Shown: piece by piece, positions 23,131 through 34,532 of the stretch | Position numbering within the stretch: the first letter of the stretch is position 1 | Layout of the letters: each line of letters opens with the position of its first letter | Source: Bromus sterilis | Lineage: Eukaryota > Streptophyta > Magnoliopsida > Poales > Poaceae | DNA length: 64,000 bases | Assembly: GCA_950022295.1 (NCBI GenBank) | Contig: OX465600.1 | Location: forward strand, 20,559,282-20,623,281 | Direction: 5' to 3' | The notes under the pieces: generated by a model | Seen by the model: the letters and a program-made list of their open reading frames with translations, nothing else | Databases searched by the model: none | Told to the model about the DNA's origin: nothing | Made by a program: the position numbers and the translations under genes

Positions 23131-25205
23131 CGTAAATGTAGCACATGGAAAAGTAGTTTAAAGAGAAACCAACTTAGATTTTGCCATGGAAATTGAAATT
23201 TTAATTTTAAAGAGAAATCAAATGCAAATTTCCATGGCAATTCCAAAGCATGTTTAAAGAGAAATCAAATTAAAATTGCCATGGTAATTGAAGGTTGTTA
23301 AGAACATCAATTGTAGTTCACGAAGCATAGCATTTTCTTTCTTTTTCAGCATGACAAAAAATCATATTTAAGGGGACCACGTCAATTGTAGTTGTTAAGC
23401 ACGACAATCGTAGGTCTTGGAGAATGGCACTTTCTTTCTTCTTGCAATATGAAAAAAATATCATTTGTAAGGGGACCATGCAAATATAGTTTTTGACCAT
23501 GGAAAATGTTGTTTTATTTTAAGCTTGACATTTTTTATATGGTCAATGGCAATTGAAGTTTTATTTAAGCATGACATTTGTAGTTCATGTCCATGGCAAA
23601 TTGTAGTTTATGTACATGGCATATGTTATTTTTAATATATGACCATGGAAATTGAAGTTTTATTTAAGCATGACATTTGTAGATCATGTCCATGGTAAAT
23701 TATAGTTTATGTACATGGAAAATACTAGTTTTTATATGAACCATAACAATTTAAGGTTTATTTAAGCATCTCATTTTTAGTCCATCGAGCATGGCATTTT
23801 TCATTCTTCAATGCCAAGGCATATGGAAAAGAATTCTATTTTTGTTTGTTGTCATGGTAAATTGTAGTTTATGTACATGGCGCATGGCATTTCCCTTTTC
23901 TTTTGGCAACATGATAAAACTATTTTATGAGAACATGGCAATTGAAGTTTGATAAACATGACAATTGTAGGTCATAGATCATGGCAATTAATTTTTTTGA
24001 GATGGCAATTAAAGTTAATCTCATGCCATGGCAAAAAACATTTATTTTATTTCGTGGCAAAAGATATTCAGTCTCATGGCAAATAAAATTTAGTTCCAAT
24101 GGCAAATAAAAATACACATTTTTGGACTTGGCAAATTTAGTCAACATGGCAAAAAATTAGTGTTTGACAATGGCATATGTAGGTCTTTGACATGGCAAAT
24201 GTAGTTTGACAATTAAAATTTAGTTGTGATGGTAATTAAAGATACACATTTTTTGGACATTGCAAATTGAGTTATTACAACATGGTAAAAAATTAGTGTT
24301 TGACAATGGCATATGTAGGTCGTGGACATGGCAAATGTAGTTGTTGACCATGGCAAATGTAGTTATTTTGACCATGGAAAATGTAGGTCTTTGACATGGC
24401 AAATGTTGTTTTTGACCATGGCAATTTTTTATATGGGACCATGGCAAATATAGTTTTGTGTCATGAAATTTGTAGTATATGAACCATGTAAAATATCATA
24501 TCTTCCTAAATGTTTAGTTATCATCAATCCATGGACATAAATTTCTGTTTCTATGGATCATGGCAAATGTAGTTCTTTTGACCATGGAAAATGTAGGTCT
24601 TTGCCATGGCAAATGTTGTTTTTGACCATGGAATTTTTTTATATGGGACCATGGCAAATATAGTTTTCTGTCATGACATTTGTAGTATATGAACCATGTA
24701 AAATATGAATCATATCGTCCTAGATGTTTAGTTATCATCAATCCATGGACATGAAATTTTCTGTTTTTATGGATCATGGCAAATGTAGTTTTATGGATCA
24801 TATCGGAAATATGCTTGACAAAAATTAGTGTCATGGAAGTTGTACATAAATCACGATGGTGAATTTGCCATGTTTAAAAAAATCCACATTCGCCATCAAT
24901 TTGCATTAACTTTGTCATGGAAAGTGCAGTTTAAAGCATGATATCTCTTTTTTTACCATGACAAATGAGTTGTTAATCAACCGTTGATAAATTTTGACAA
25001 GGCAAATTGTGCGATACTATTATTTTGAATTCATCATCGTGGCAAATATGCCAACTTATTTTTGTATAGGTAACCAGTATTATATAAGAGGATGCCATGG
25101 TTATTGGTACCTTTTGCATGTTTATATATATGGTGGCAAATTCTTGTTGTGGTCATATGGAAAATTCATTTTTTGGACCACGAAAATTGTAGTTTTGAAC
25201 CATGG
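23130..25205. repeat. Long array of diverged 'catggcaa...tagtt' short repeats (left part)
   Basis: The motif catggcaa, followed by 3-8 bases and then ttgtagttt or ttgaagttt, recurs dozens of times at irregular 15-35-bp steps. The array is AT-rich with many ccatgg hexamers. Minus-strand ORFs with Met-rich or His-rich translations are by-products of the repeat. Element 2 inserted in it at CATGG (25201-25205), and the array resumes at 41691. I do not know which transposon, if any, it belongs to. Confidence 0.8.
24349..24790. repeat. Tandem duplication of about 210 bp within the catggcaa array
   Basis: Copy 1 starts at 24349 (catggcaaatgtagttattttg) and copy 2 at 24559 (catggcaaatgtagttctttt). 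A third copy begins at about 24777. Both full copies include the non-repetitive anchor ttagttatcatcaatccatgg, so this is a recent larger-scale duplication on top of the short repeat. Confidence 0.85.
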
Positions 25206-25633
25206 TGACGAGGGGGTGACCCCCTACCCGGTGTCCCTGAAGATAGAAGGCCCATGAAGACCCGCCTGGACCCGCCTTGGCCCGCTAATTGGCACCGACG
25301 TAGGAGTCTGCGACTCACAAGGAAGGTGCGAAGACCTGTCGTACGGAGCAAGCTAGGGTTAGGAAAGCTTACCTGTAAACGTAGATGAACTCCCCGAGAC
25401 CTAGCCCAGTATATAAGGGCTAGGAGGGGCGACGCCAAAGGCATCCAATATCATCTGTAACCCTAGCCCTGAGCGCTCCAGCCTTGGCATCCACTGTAAT
25501 CGCATCTCCCTCATCAATAATATCGAGCAGGAACGTGTCCTCCTGTTTGCCGACGAGGTATCGTCCAACCTGTGCCTATCATGACTAACCCAGGGTCTCT
25601 GACCATGAGATTTTCCGGGGTTGATCCCCGTCA
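25206..25633 (+). repeat. 5' LTR of element 2
   Basis: The 428-bp LTR lacks about 20 bp present near the start of the 3' LTR and has a few extra bases near its end. Otherwise I count about 9 substitutions over roughly 415 aligned positions. A TATA-like tatataag lies near 25412. Confidence 0.9.
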
Positions 25634-25655
25634 ATTAGCGCCGTCTGTGGGAACT
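25634..25655 (+). promoter_or_regulatory. Primer-binding region of element 2
   Basis: Directly after the LTR, attagcgccgtctgtggg begins. The core gcgccgt is shared with the Asp-tRNA-type site (tggcgccgt...) used by many plant gypsy elements, but the remainder differs, so the primer tRNA is uncertain. Confidence 0.5.
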
Positions 25656-26353
25656 ACACAGGTTGGGATCACGATCTCGGCGGTCCCGTCTTCAGCAAGC
25701 CACAACTCAAGGGCAAGGACCAGATCTAGCCCACTCGAAGGATTCAAGATCACGGCGAACATCTCTGCCACCCCATCAGGATCGCTCGGGCTACAGCTGT
25801 GCCAGGACCGATACTACGGTAACGGCCAAGTGCAGCGTCAGCAGCGAAGGAATCGACGACCCAGAAGAACGGCGAGAGGCCTCTACGAAGGAATTCCACT
25901 CGACGAACCGCGATGCGTAGCAGAGGACTCGCAAATCTTTCGACAACCCACCGCCGCCCGGGCACCCGCTGCACATCAACACGATGACTACGAGATCGAA
26001 ACCAGCGATCAACAGAACCATCACCAAGGAAGAAAGAATCGATGACCCAAAAGGCACGCACGGGAGATCTACGGCGAGGCCCCACTGAACGAGCCACGTC
26101 ACACAGCCGTGCAACTGACGGCCACTCGAGGACACGCCATCGCACGAGCACCTGTCGCCAGCCAGGACAGCGACTCCGAGACACCGGTGGGCGAGTACTA
26201 TGACCCAGATCGAAGGCCAGATGAATTCGCCAACCTCATCAGAAACCAAGATATGAGTCGAGGAATCGAAACCGACCCTCGCTTCCATGAACACCCGGAG
26301 GATCACGAGCAAATCTTCAGAATCTCAAGAAGGAAGAGGCACGCCGGATCTAC
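25656..26353 (+). pseudogene. Element 2 gag N-terminal remnant
   Basis: Charged, Arg/Gln-rich translations are readable in pieces: about 25660-26045, then YGEAPLNEPRHTAVQL near 26070-26117, then ETPVGEYYDPDRRPDEF up to the insertion at 26354. Frames change at least twice. The core gag domain expected in gypsy elements is not visible here or after the nested insertion, so gag appears internally deleted as well as interrupted. The assignment rests on position after the primer site. Confidence 0.55.
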
Positions 26354-26358
26354 CAAAC

Positions 26359-27979
26359 TGATGGCTTCTCGCCCTTCGTTGGTAACCCCAAGTGGAAGGT
26401 GTGATGTAGCGCAGCAGCAAGTTTCCCTCGGTGAAGATACCATGGTTTGTCTCCAGTAGGACTCCAGATATGATAAGTATGTGTCAGCGGCGCAACTGAC
26501 GTGGACCTGCACACAGACACAGATAACTTTGTTTCCAACGAAGTTCAGAGAGGTTATCAGTCTCTCTGGTCTTGTTGTTCACAAAGGGTCAAATACAAGG
26601 GATAATGATAGCAATTGAAGGTAAATGCAGAAAAGTAAATAAGCATGGAAACAATAATGAGGATATGGACCGGGATACATGATGTTCACTAGTGATGTCT
26701 CTCTCCCAAAAGACGATAAAACTGCTATGCGAGGTAAACAAATTACAGACGGGCAATTGACAGGATTATGAACGCACCGCAATGCTAACTATGCTACAAA
26801 AGAAAGGAAGAGGCTCAAAAGCACGGGCAGTACGCCAAAATAAGTAGACCAAAATCCAACTGCATCTACTACTAATCATCCACCTTGAGATATCTATCCA
26901 GAACATCTCGCTGGTATTAAGTTGCGAGCCCCACCCAAAGTGTAAACCCAAAGCAACAGACAACTGCATTAAAAAGCACTTTGCGTAAAGTAAACAATCC
27001 TTGCAACCGCGGTTACAAGCACCGTTGTTTTCCCCCTTGTGGCAACAGCACATCCCCTAGACTCATGTCTCTGTCACTCAAGCGTGTCATTGGGGGGCAT
27101 GAACCCACAATCGAGCATACCGTTCCCTCTTGGAGTCACTCCCTACTACTTGGCCAAAGCAATAAACAGCAACGGAGAACATGCAAGAATTACTTAGGAA
27201 CAAAAATATAAGAGATAAAAACCAAATATATTACTCTATGACAATCTGAACATAATCTCATAATCCATCAGATCCCATCAAACTCAGCATAGCAACAGCA
27301 GAAAGATTACAAAAGTGCCTCGATCATGTAGGGTAGCTCACGAGGTATAAACCATGAAGAACAAAGAGGGGAGGAGAACATCACATAGCTACTGATCACG
27401 GACCCATGGTCCAAGGAAAACTACTCACAAGACATCCAGGGAGCATCCATGGTGGAGAGGAGACTTCCGGAGGCCAATCCTCCCTCCGGAAGGGTGCCGG
27501 GAAGAGGTCTTCTGGTGCTCCCGATCTCGGAAGCGCGGGGGCGGCGGAACAGAGGAGAGTTTGCGAAATAGGGTTCTGTCTTCAGAGTTTCCCCGTGACG
27601 AAGAATAAATAGGCGAAGGGGGGCAGCCAGAGGTGGACCAGGGGCCCTAGGCGCCCCCCTGGCGCGGCCAGGGGTGGGCCGAGCCTGGTGGCCGCCTGGG
27701 CCCCCCTGACTCCCCTCTGGCCCCACTCGGGCTCTTCGCAAAGCTTCCTTCACGCTGATTTTTTATCTGAATTTTCCCAAAATTTTCAGGCACTTTTTAT
27801 ATGGGGGAAAACTGAAATAGAAAAACAACAGAAAACAGGAACTGGCACTGGGGTGCACTGAGTTAATAGGTTAGTCCAAATATGATCAAAAGTGTATGAA
27901 AGTGTATCTAGATCATAGCAATATCACACAAAACATGCATGGAAAAAGCAGAAATTATAGATACGTTTTGGACGTATCA
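26359..27979 (-). repeat. 3' LTR of the nested Athila-like element
   Basis: In the element's orientation the LTR begins TGATACGTCCAAAACG at 27979 and ends ...GCCATCA at 26359. Over its first about 510 aligned bases in plus orientation I count about 18 mismatches to the right LTR, with a similar or higher density in the GC-rich part. Confidence 0.9.
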
Positions 27980-27995
27980 ACATCCCCAAGCTTAA
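27980..27995 (-). promoter_or_regulatory. Polypurine tract of the nested element, with internal look-alikes
   Basis: On the minus strand aagcttggggatgt directly precedes the 3' LTR. The same aagcttggggatgcccc word occurs twice more inside the element, near 30105-30122 and 30163-30180, within a duplicated block of about 60 bp. Confidence 0.7.
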
Positions 27996-30816
27996 TTCCT
28001 GCTCGTCCTCGAGTAGGTAAATGATAACAGCATAATTTCTGTGGTGACATGCTGGCAACCATAAAAGAACTTTGAAAAGTAAAGCAGTCAAGGTTAGAGA
28101 TTCAATTCAAGTCATACCATGCAAGAGTCTATATTAGCATTGAAACAAGTAACAAAAGAACATTAGGTGCAAGAGCTCTCGCTGTCCGTGACTCGAATGT
28201 CTCCAAATGGTGTTTGCGTGCAAGAAGGGGGATAGGGAATACGAGAAAAAAATTATTTTTGTTGAGAACTCAACTACTAAAGTTTCACACTTGGTCTTCT
28301 TCTGGAATCTTATATTGACTCATCCCCAGACCACTAGCCAGGTACAAGTCAATTTGATCCACTCCTTTTCGATATTTTGAGCATTCATGCAATGGATGAG
28401 CGTAAGCACGAGAGTTGACACTTAGGATGGCAAAGAGAGGAGTATGGTGGAGGAGGAAGACAAAAAGGATGAGAAAGGCTCACATCAATGAGGACAATCA
28501 TAGGCAAGAGATGCCAAATGATAGATATGATGTGATGAGTAGGGATTGCCATGCAACGGATGCACATACGAGCTAAGAAGCTCTCTAATGGAACTAGTGG
28601 GGGTGCATCTAACTTGCTCGCTCATGAAGACCTAGAGCTCGTTTGAGGAGGCTCATCCTTGGAATATGCAAGCCAAGTTCTATAGTGTGAAGGTCCCCAC
28701 ATAGCTATATGCATAATGATCATCTCTATGGAGTACAAGGATATAAAGGGAGTACTAGTGTGGATCTCTCAAAAGGATAGTAGTGTTGCCCCTTTCTCTC
28801 TTTTTATTTCTTTTATTTTTTTATTTTTTTGTATTTTTTTGTGGCCTCAATGGCTCTTTCTATTTAACTCTCATTTGTCCTATTTGGGATCTTTTATTGT
28901 GTACACTTTGGGATCTTTTCCTCACTTAAGGGCAACACTCTATTTTACAAGAAGGTAAAGGAAATCTTTCACACTTAAAAGATACTCAAAATCATAAATA
29001 AGATGTAGCTATCATGATGTATGCAATTTATGTCGCTGCCAGTGTAGCAGGAACATGTATGACATGAAGATCAAGTCATGAAGAGGTGGAAGTTGCATGG
29101 CAATATAACTCAGAAAGGCTATGGAAATGCCTTGATAGGTAGGTATGGTGGCTGTTTTGAGGAAAGATATAAGGAGGTTTATGATGACAGAGCGTATCAT
29201 GCCAAGGGTTTGGATGTACCGGCGAAGGTGGACACCAACTCATGGAGTGAGAAGAAGGCAATGCACGGCACGGGAGAGGCTAGCAAAATATGGGAAGGTG
29301 GAAGTGTCAACTTTCAATACTTACATTAGTCCGAAGAACTCATGCACTTATTATCAGTAACTCTCAATCTAATAAGGAGGTTCACAAAGAGACAAGTACC
29401 CCGAGGAGGTGTGTATGGGGGTTTGGTTATCCTTGCGCATCCTCGACTCATGGTACGTGAGTGTACTCTAATATCCGATCCCTCCAAAGATTAGTGATCC
29501 ATCTAGTAGCTAGAGTTCTCAACTAGTTTTTGTAGGTTTTGAAAATACACATGGATTTCCCAAAATACGACACCTATCACTAATAGGCTAGAGCTCTTGA
29601 CACCAAAAGTTCAAACATTACTCACATCGATTCCTCAAAACTATTGCAAGTTACTACTAGAATTAAATAGCAACCTCAATTACCTACTTTCAAGACAAGA
29701 CACAACTCAGTGCAACAACCAACTCTCTTTAACAAGATAAACATGAAAACTAAAAGAGTTCCAGCAACAAACTAAACAAAATCCAAGGCTCTTGCTAAAG
29801 ACAAACTAAGACTAAGACTAAACATGGCAGTAGCTATGAAAAGATAAAAAACACACAATAGCAAAAAGATAAGCAGGAAAAATCCTATGATGTGTTCTAA
29901 ATTTTGAAAGTGGAGCGTGTTTCTCTCCCACACAAAGTAAGACGGGATCTAACTAGTTATGAACAGCAAGCAAAGCTAAAGAAAACTAAAAAAAATAAAA
30001 CCTAAGAGCGAGACGCTCCAAGCATAGCACATAACGCATGAAGTGATAAAAATATAGTGAGACAAAGGACGAACTGATGATAGTTGATGGAGAAGGGGAT
30101 GCACGGGGGCATCCCCAAGCTTAGACGCTTGAGTCTCCTTGAATATTTATTGGGGATGCAAGGGGGCATCCCCAAGCTTGAGCGCTTGACACTCCTGGAT
30201 CTTCTTTCATCATTTTCCATCGCACACTTGAAAACTCCCTTCATACATAGCTCATCATAAGCTGATTAAAGAGGTTAGTACCCTTAATAAATAATTTTTC
30301 CCCACTGGATATAAAGATATTCTTGAAGAGCTACTGTTTCTCAAGAGTGCCAAAAAGTTTTTGCAAAGAAAAAGCAAGCTTAAGGTTTGCAAAAGTTATG
30401 AGAGACAAAACGTGGCAGAATCTGTGAAAAACAGAATAGCAGGTAGTAAAGAATTTTTAGGGACACTTCTGCAAATCAAATCAAAAAACTCAGAACATAC
30501 GGAAGTTTCGTAATTGTATAGAGCGTGCTGTGTAAAAATTTCAGCTCAAAAAGATGAACTGAGATTTTTCTGGAATTTTTCTAGTCACGAGGACAGAATC
30601 TGTTTTCTGGACACCATGTCACAACTTTTACTTCCCTTGCCGTATGAGGCTATAACTTGGCACAAAGTTGAAAAATAAAGATACAATGATGTTGCTACAG
30701 TAGTAAAAAACATCAAGACACAACAAAAGCAAAAAAGAAAAACCTAAATTCGTTGCGGGCTGCCTCTCGAAAGCGCTTCTTTAAAGCCATTATCTAGGCA
30801 TGATGCAAAAGAAGAA
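27996..30816 (-). other. Nested element: long internal region without recognisable coding
   Basis: The region between protease and purine tract is AT-rich with T-runs (near 28800-28850). Small ORFs on both strands show no family features. The direct duplication at about 30090-30195 (two units of gggatgca-gggggcatcccc) is the only obvious structure. Confidence 0.55.
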
Positions 30817-31385
30817 TCAAGGGTATCCAGGATCAGAATCATAAAAACCTTCAAATTGATTTTCAATAAGCTCATTCTTCTTCTTCCTAGGAAAGAGGTA
30901 CTTACCTTTCGCCATACCGCGTAAGCGTATGTGCCCGTTACCAATATCAATGAAGCCTTTCATAGCACCGAGGAAGTCTCTTCCGAGCACAATGTTACTT
31001 TGGTTTGGCTGCATGATGAAGAAATCCATTGGTGCAGTCCTATGAAGGAATGCAACTTGGACTTCTTTTACCTTTCCTTTAATTTCTGAAATATCTCCAT
31101 TAGAATGTTCATGATAAGATGATAATTTATCCATATCTAGTTTCAAAGAATCATAAACTATTTTTGGCATAGTAGAAACTGTGGATCCAATATCACAAAG
31201 AGCAAGGAAGCCTTGGTTAGAGATGCTAATCCTAACAAAGGGCTCCCAATCATCATCTATCTCCAACACTTCTTTCTTGTTGGGCTGAAGTTCCTCTACT
31301 TTCCTCAAGTCTAAAGCATCCAATCTTTTTTCAAAAGTGGCAAGTCTATCTATGACAGTGTCAACACTATGATCATAAAAAAATA
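30817..31385 (-). pseudogene. Nested element aspartic protease (retropepsin)
   Basis: Reading leftward, a charged linker (LDLRKVEELQPNKKEVLEI) leads into FVRISISNQGFLALCDIGST, where DIGS is the active-site loop. VVxxx-type strands follow and the second conserved segment NIVLGRDFLGAMKG, as in Athila-type retropepsins. The frame ends at 30817. It is entered from gag through a frame change near 31350-31385, so gag and protease are no longer one frame. No reverse transcriptase follows. The protease itself looks intact. Confidence 0.78.
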
Positions 31386-31652
31386 ACTAGATAGACTATG
31401 CAAAATATCAAGAGCTCTATCTTCATCACACTCTATAAAATCTCCTTCAGCTATAATGTCAAGAGAGTGTTTACCGCACTTAAAAATACCATGGTAAAAA
31501 TTTCTAAGCACAATTTTTATAGGTATCCAAGGCATAATTCTTTTATGTGCTTCAGAGATTCTGTCCCATGCCTTCTTCATATTTTCTCCATCCTTTTGAC
31601 GGAAATCAAGAACTTCCGATTCCCGCAAAGCACCTAGCCCTAACATGTTCAT
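31350..31652 (-). pseudogene. Nested element partial gag
   Basis: MNMLGLGALRESEVLDFRQ then EAHKRIMPWIPIKIVLRNFY and GKHSLDIIAEGDFIECDED read as a shortened gypsy gag core ('W-R-xE---R-P-----L--FY-G'). The usual length is several hundred residues; here it is about 100, so gag is internally deleted. It starts about 150 bp inside the primer site. Confidence 0.6.
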
Positions 31653-31801
31653 CTAAACAAGGAGGACTACTAACAGCAAGATAAATAATTTTTTTGTGAT
31701 TTTTGATAAAAGACACAAAGATAAAAACTGAAAGGTAAACTAACAAGACTAAAAAGCAAAGGTAAAGGGTAGTGTGCAACTCCCCTATCTTAGCACTCGG
31801 A

Positions 31802-31820
31802 GTCCCCGGCAACGGCGCCA
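31802..31820 (-). promoter_or_regulatory. Primer-binding site of the nested element (Asp-tRNA type)
   Basis: On the minus strand tggcgccgttgccggggac matches the 3' end complement of plant tRNA-Asp, the usual primer for Athila-type and related gypsy elements. It lies 10 bp from the right LTR. This fixes the element's orientation. Confidence 0.85.
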
Positions 31821-31830
31821 GAAATTCGCT

Positions 31831-33448
31831 TGATGGCTTCTCGCCCTTCGTTGGTAACCCCAAGTGGAATGTGTGATGTAGCGCAGCAGCAAGTTTCCCT
31901 CGGTGAAGATACCAAGGTTTGTCTCCAGTAGGACTCCAGATATGATAAGTAGGTGTCAGCGGCGCAACTGAAGTGGACCTGCACACAGACAAAGATAACT
32001 TTGTTCCCAACGAAGTTCAGAGAGGTTGTTAGTCTCTCCGGTCTTGTTGTTCACAAAGGGTCAAATACAAAGGATAATGATAGCAACTGAAGGTAAATGC
32101 AGAAAAGTAAATAAGCGTGAAAACAATAATGAGGATATGGACCGGGATACGTGATGTTCACTAGTGATGTCTCTCTCCCAAAAGACGATAAAACTGCTAT
32201 GCGAGGTAAACAAATTACAGACGGGAAATTGACAGGATTATGAACGCACCGCAATGCTAACTATGCTACAAAAGAAAGTAAGAGGCTGAAAAGCACGGGC
32301 AGTACGCCAAAATAAGTAGACCGAAATCCAACTGCATCTACTACTAATCATCCACCTTGAGATATCTATCCAGAACATCTCGCTGGTATTAAGTTGCGAG
32401 CCCCACCCAAAGTGTAAACCCAAAGCAACAGACAACTGCATTAAAAAGCACTTTGCGTAAAGTAAACAATCCTTGCAACCGCGGTTACAAGCACTGTTGT
32501 TTTCCCCCTTGTGGCAACAAAACATCCCTTAGACTCATGTTTCTGTCACTCAAGCGTGTCATCGGGGGCATGAACCCACAATCGAGCATACCGTTCCCTC
32601 TTGAGTCACTACCTACTACTTGGCCAAAGCAATAAACAGCAACGGAGAACATGCAAGAATTACTTAGGAACAAAAATATAAGAGATAAAAACCAAATATA
32701 TTACTCTATCACAATCTAAACATAATCTCATAATCCATCAGATCCCATCAAACTCAGCATAGCAACAGCAGAAAGATTACAAAAGTGCCTCGATCATGTA
32801 GGGCAGCTCACGAGGTCTAAACCATGAAGAACAAAGAGGGGAGGATAATGTCACATAGCTACTGATCACTGACCCATGGTCCAAGGAAAACTACTCACAA
32901 GACATCCGGGGAGCATCCATGGTGGAGAGGAGACTCCCGGAGGCCAATCCTTCCTCTGGCATGGTGCCGGGAAGAGGTCTTCTGGTGCTCCCGATCTCGG
33001 AAGCGCAGCGGCGGCGGAGCAGAGGAGAGTTTGCGAAATAGGGTTATGTCTTCGGAGTTTCCCCGTGAAGGAGAATAAATAGGCGAAGGGCGCAGCCAGA
33101 GGTGGACCAGGGGCCCCAGGTGCCCCCCTGGCGCGGCCAGGGGTGGGGCCGCGTCGGGTGGCCACCTGGGCCCCCTGGATCCCCTCTGGCCTCACTCGGG
33201 CTCTTCACGAAGCTTTCTTCACGCTGATTTTTTATCTGAATTTTCCCGAATTTTTCTGGCACTTTTTATATGGGGGAAAACTGAAATAGAGAAACAGCAG
33301 AAAACAGAAATTGGCACTGGCGTGCACTGAGTTAATAGGTTAGTCCAAATATGATCAAAAGTGTATGAAAGTGTATCTAGATCATAGTAATATCACACAA
33401 AACATGCATGGAAGGAGCAGAAATTACAGATACGTTTTGGACGTATCA
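31831..33448 (-). repeat. 5' LTR of the nested Athila-like element
   Basis: This is the 1618-bp partner of 26359-27979, with the same termini. It contains a GC-rich stretch (about 32880-33200 in plus coordinates) whose ORFs are not considered genes. Confidence 0.9.
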
Positions 33449-33453
33449 CAAAC

Positions 33454-34532
33454 TCATGGTCAGAGAGCATCTAGCAGGACCTTGCACGATCCACAGCTTC
33501 GAAGATGACTGGGGATGCGTCAGGTCAGGTCACACTTTGGGAGACTACCACCTGTTCAACGAGCTAGCCGACGACCTCAAGAAGGAGAAGCAGAAAGGAG
33601 ACAAGCGCAACCGGCGACCCGAACAATCGCCGCCCTCAAGCCCGGAAGGACGTCACAGCCCGCTGCAAGGACAGGTGCTCATGATCCAAGAGGGAAGGGT
33701 GCCGCAAGCACAACACGACGCCTACACCCTGCAAGCTAGAGCAGCCGAGAGCATAAATATAGTCGAAGTCCACCAGCTACATGATACGGAGACCAGCATC
33801 ACGTTCTCACAGGACGACCATCCACCCGCAGTCCCAAGACCGGGGCACGCGCCCCTGGTGCTCGATGCACAAATCGGAGGGTACGACATGGATAGGGTCT
33901 TCATGGACGGAGGCAGCAACATGAATATCATCTTCGCCAGCACCCTGCGAAAGATGCTGATCCCACGATCAACATGGAAGAAATCGAGCACCGTGTTACA
34001 CGGGGTAGTCCCAGGAGAAGCAGCCACATCCCTCGGAGTCGTCGAACTTGAATTTGTCTTCGACAACCGACGCAACTTCGCAAAGCACGTCCTCGAGTTC
34101 GAAGTACTCGACTGGGAATCGCAGTATCACGCCATATTGGGACGGCCAGCATTCACGCAGTTCATGGCGGTTCCACACTACGCCTACCTCAAGCTCAAGA
34201 TGCCAAGATCAACGGGAGTCCTCACGATCAACGGAAGCTTCATCAAATCAGATCAATGTGACCGTGACTTTCACAAAATCTCCGACACATTCGGAGCCGA
34301 ACAAGAACTCAGAGAAATAGCCATGATGACGGACAAGAGTACCTTCCCATTGGTGAGCCGAAGCAAATCTAAGGAGTACGGACGCGACTTCAGCATCGAC
34401 AGCGACACAGTCACTCACCAAGTGCACCCGACGGACCCGGACAAAACAATCCGCGTGTACGCCGACCTACCAGAGGAGCAGGCGACGGCTCTCGTCGCTT
34501 TCCTTCGAGATGAGTGGGAAATATTCTCCTAG
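33454..34532 (+). pseudogene. Element 2 gag end and aspartic protease
   Basis: After the nested insertion the frame reads EDDWGCVRSGHTLGDYHLF, which looks like a decayed zinc knuckle whose last Cys is Tyr. A basic linker follows. The retropepsin is clear: DMDRVFMDGGSNMNII holds the DGGS active-site loop (about 33888-33935) and HAILGRPAFTQFM is the second conserved segment. The frame ends at TAG 34530-34532, where Trp (FSW-CPADMPGI) is expected, so this stop probably interrupts what was a continuous pol. Start not assigned because the N-terminal side is interrupted. Confidence 0.83.

Larger units (their letters stand above)
26359..33448 (-). mobile_element. Nested non-autonomous Athila-like gypsy element, minus strand
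   Basis: LTRs at 26359-27979 and 31831-33448 are flanked by the perfect duplication CAAAC (26354-26358 and 33449-33453). The primer site tggcgccgttgccggggac (Asp-tRNA type), read on the minus strand, is at 31820-31802 beside the right LTR. The purine tract is beside the left LTR, so the element runs right to left. Only part of gag and a protease are encoded; there is no reverse transcriptase or integrase. The protease style and primer site point to the Athila lineage. It must have moved using proteins supplied by a relative. Confidence 0.9.

Noticed and set aside
23318..24834. Minus-strand ORFs with His- and Met-rich translations
   Set aside because: They are produced by the catggcaa repeat itself and change with its phase; no start context or motif.
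32866..33262. GC-rich ORFs on both strands in the nested element's LTR
   Set aside because: They lie within an LTR, recur in the other LTR with frame differences and have no domain.
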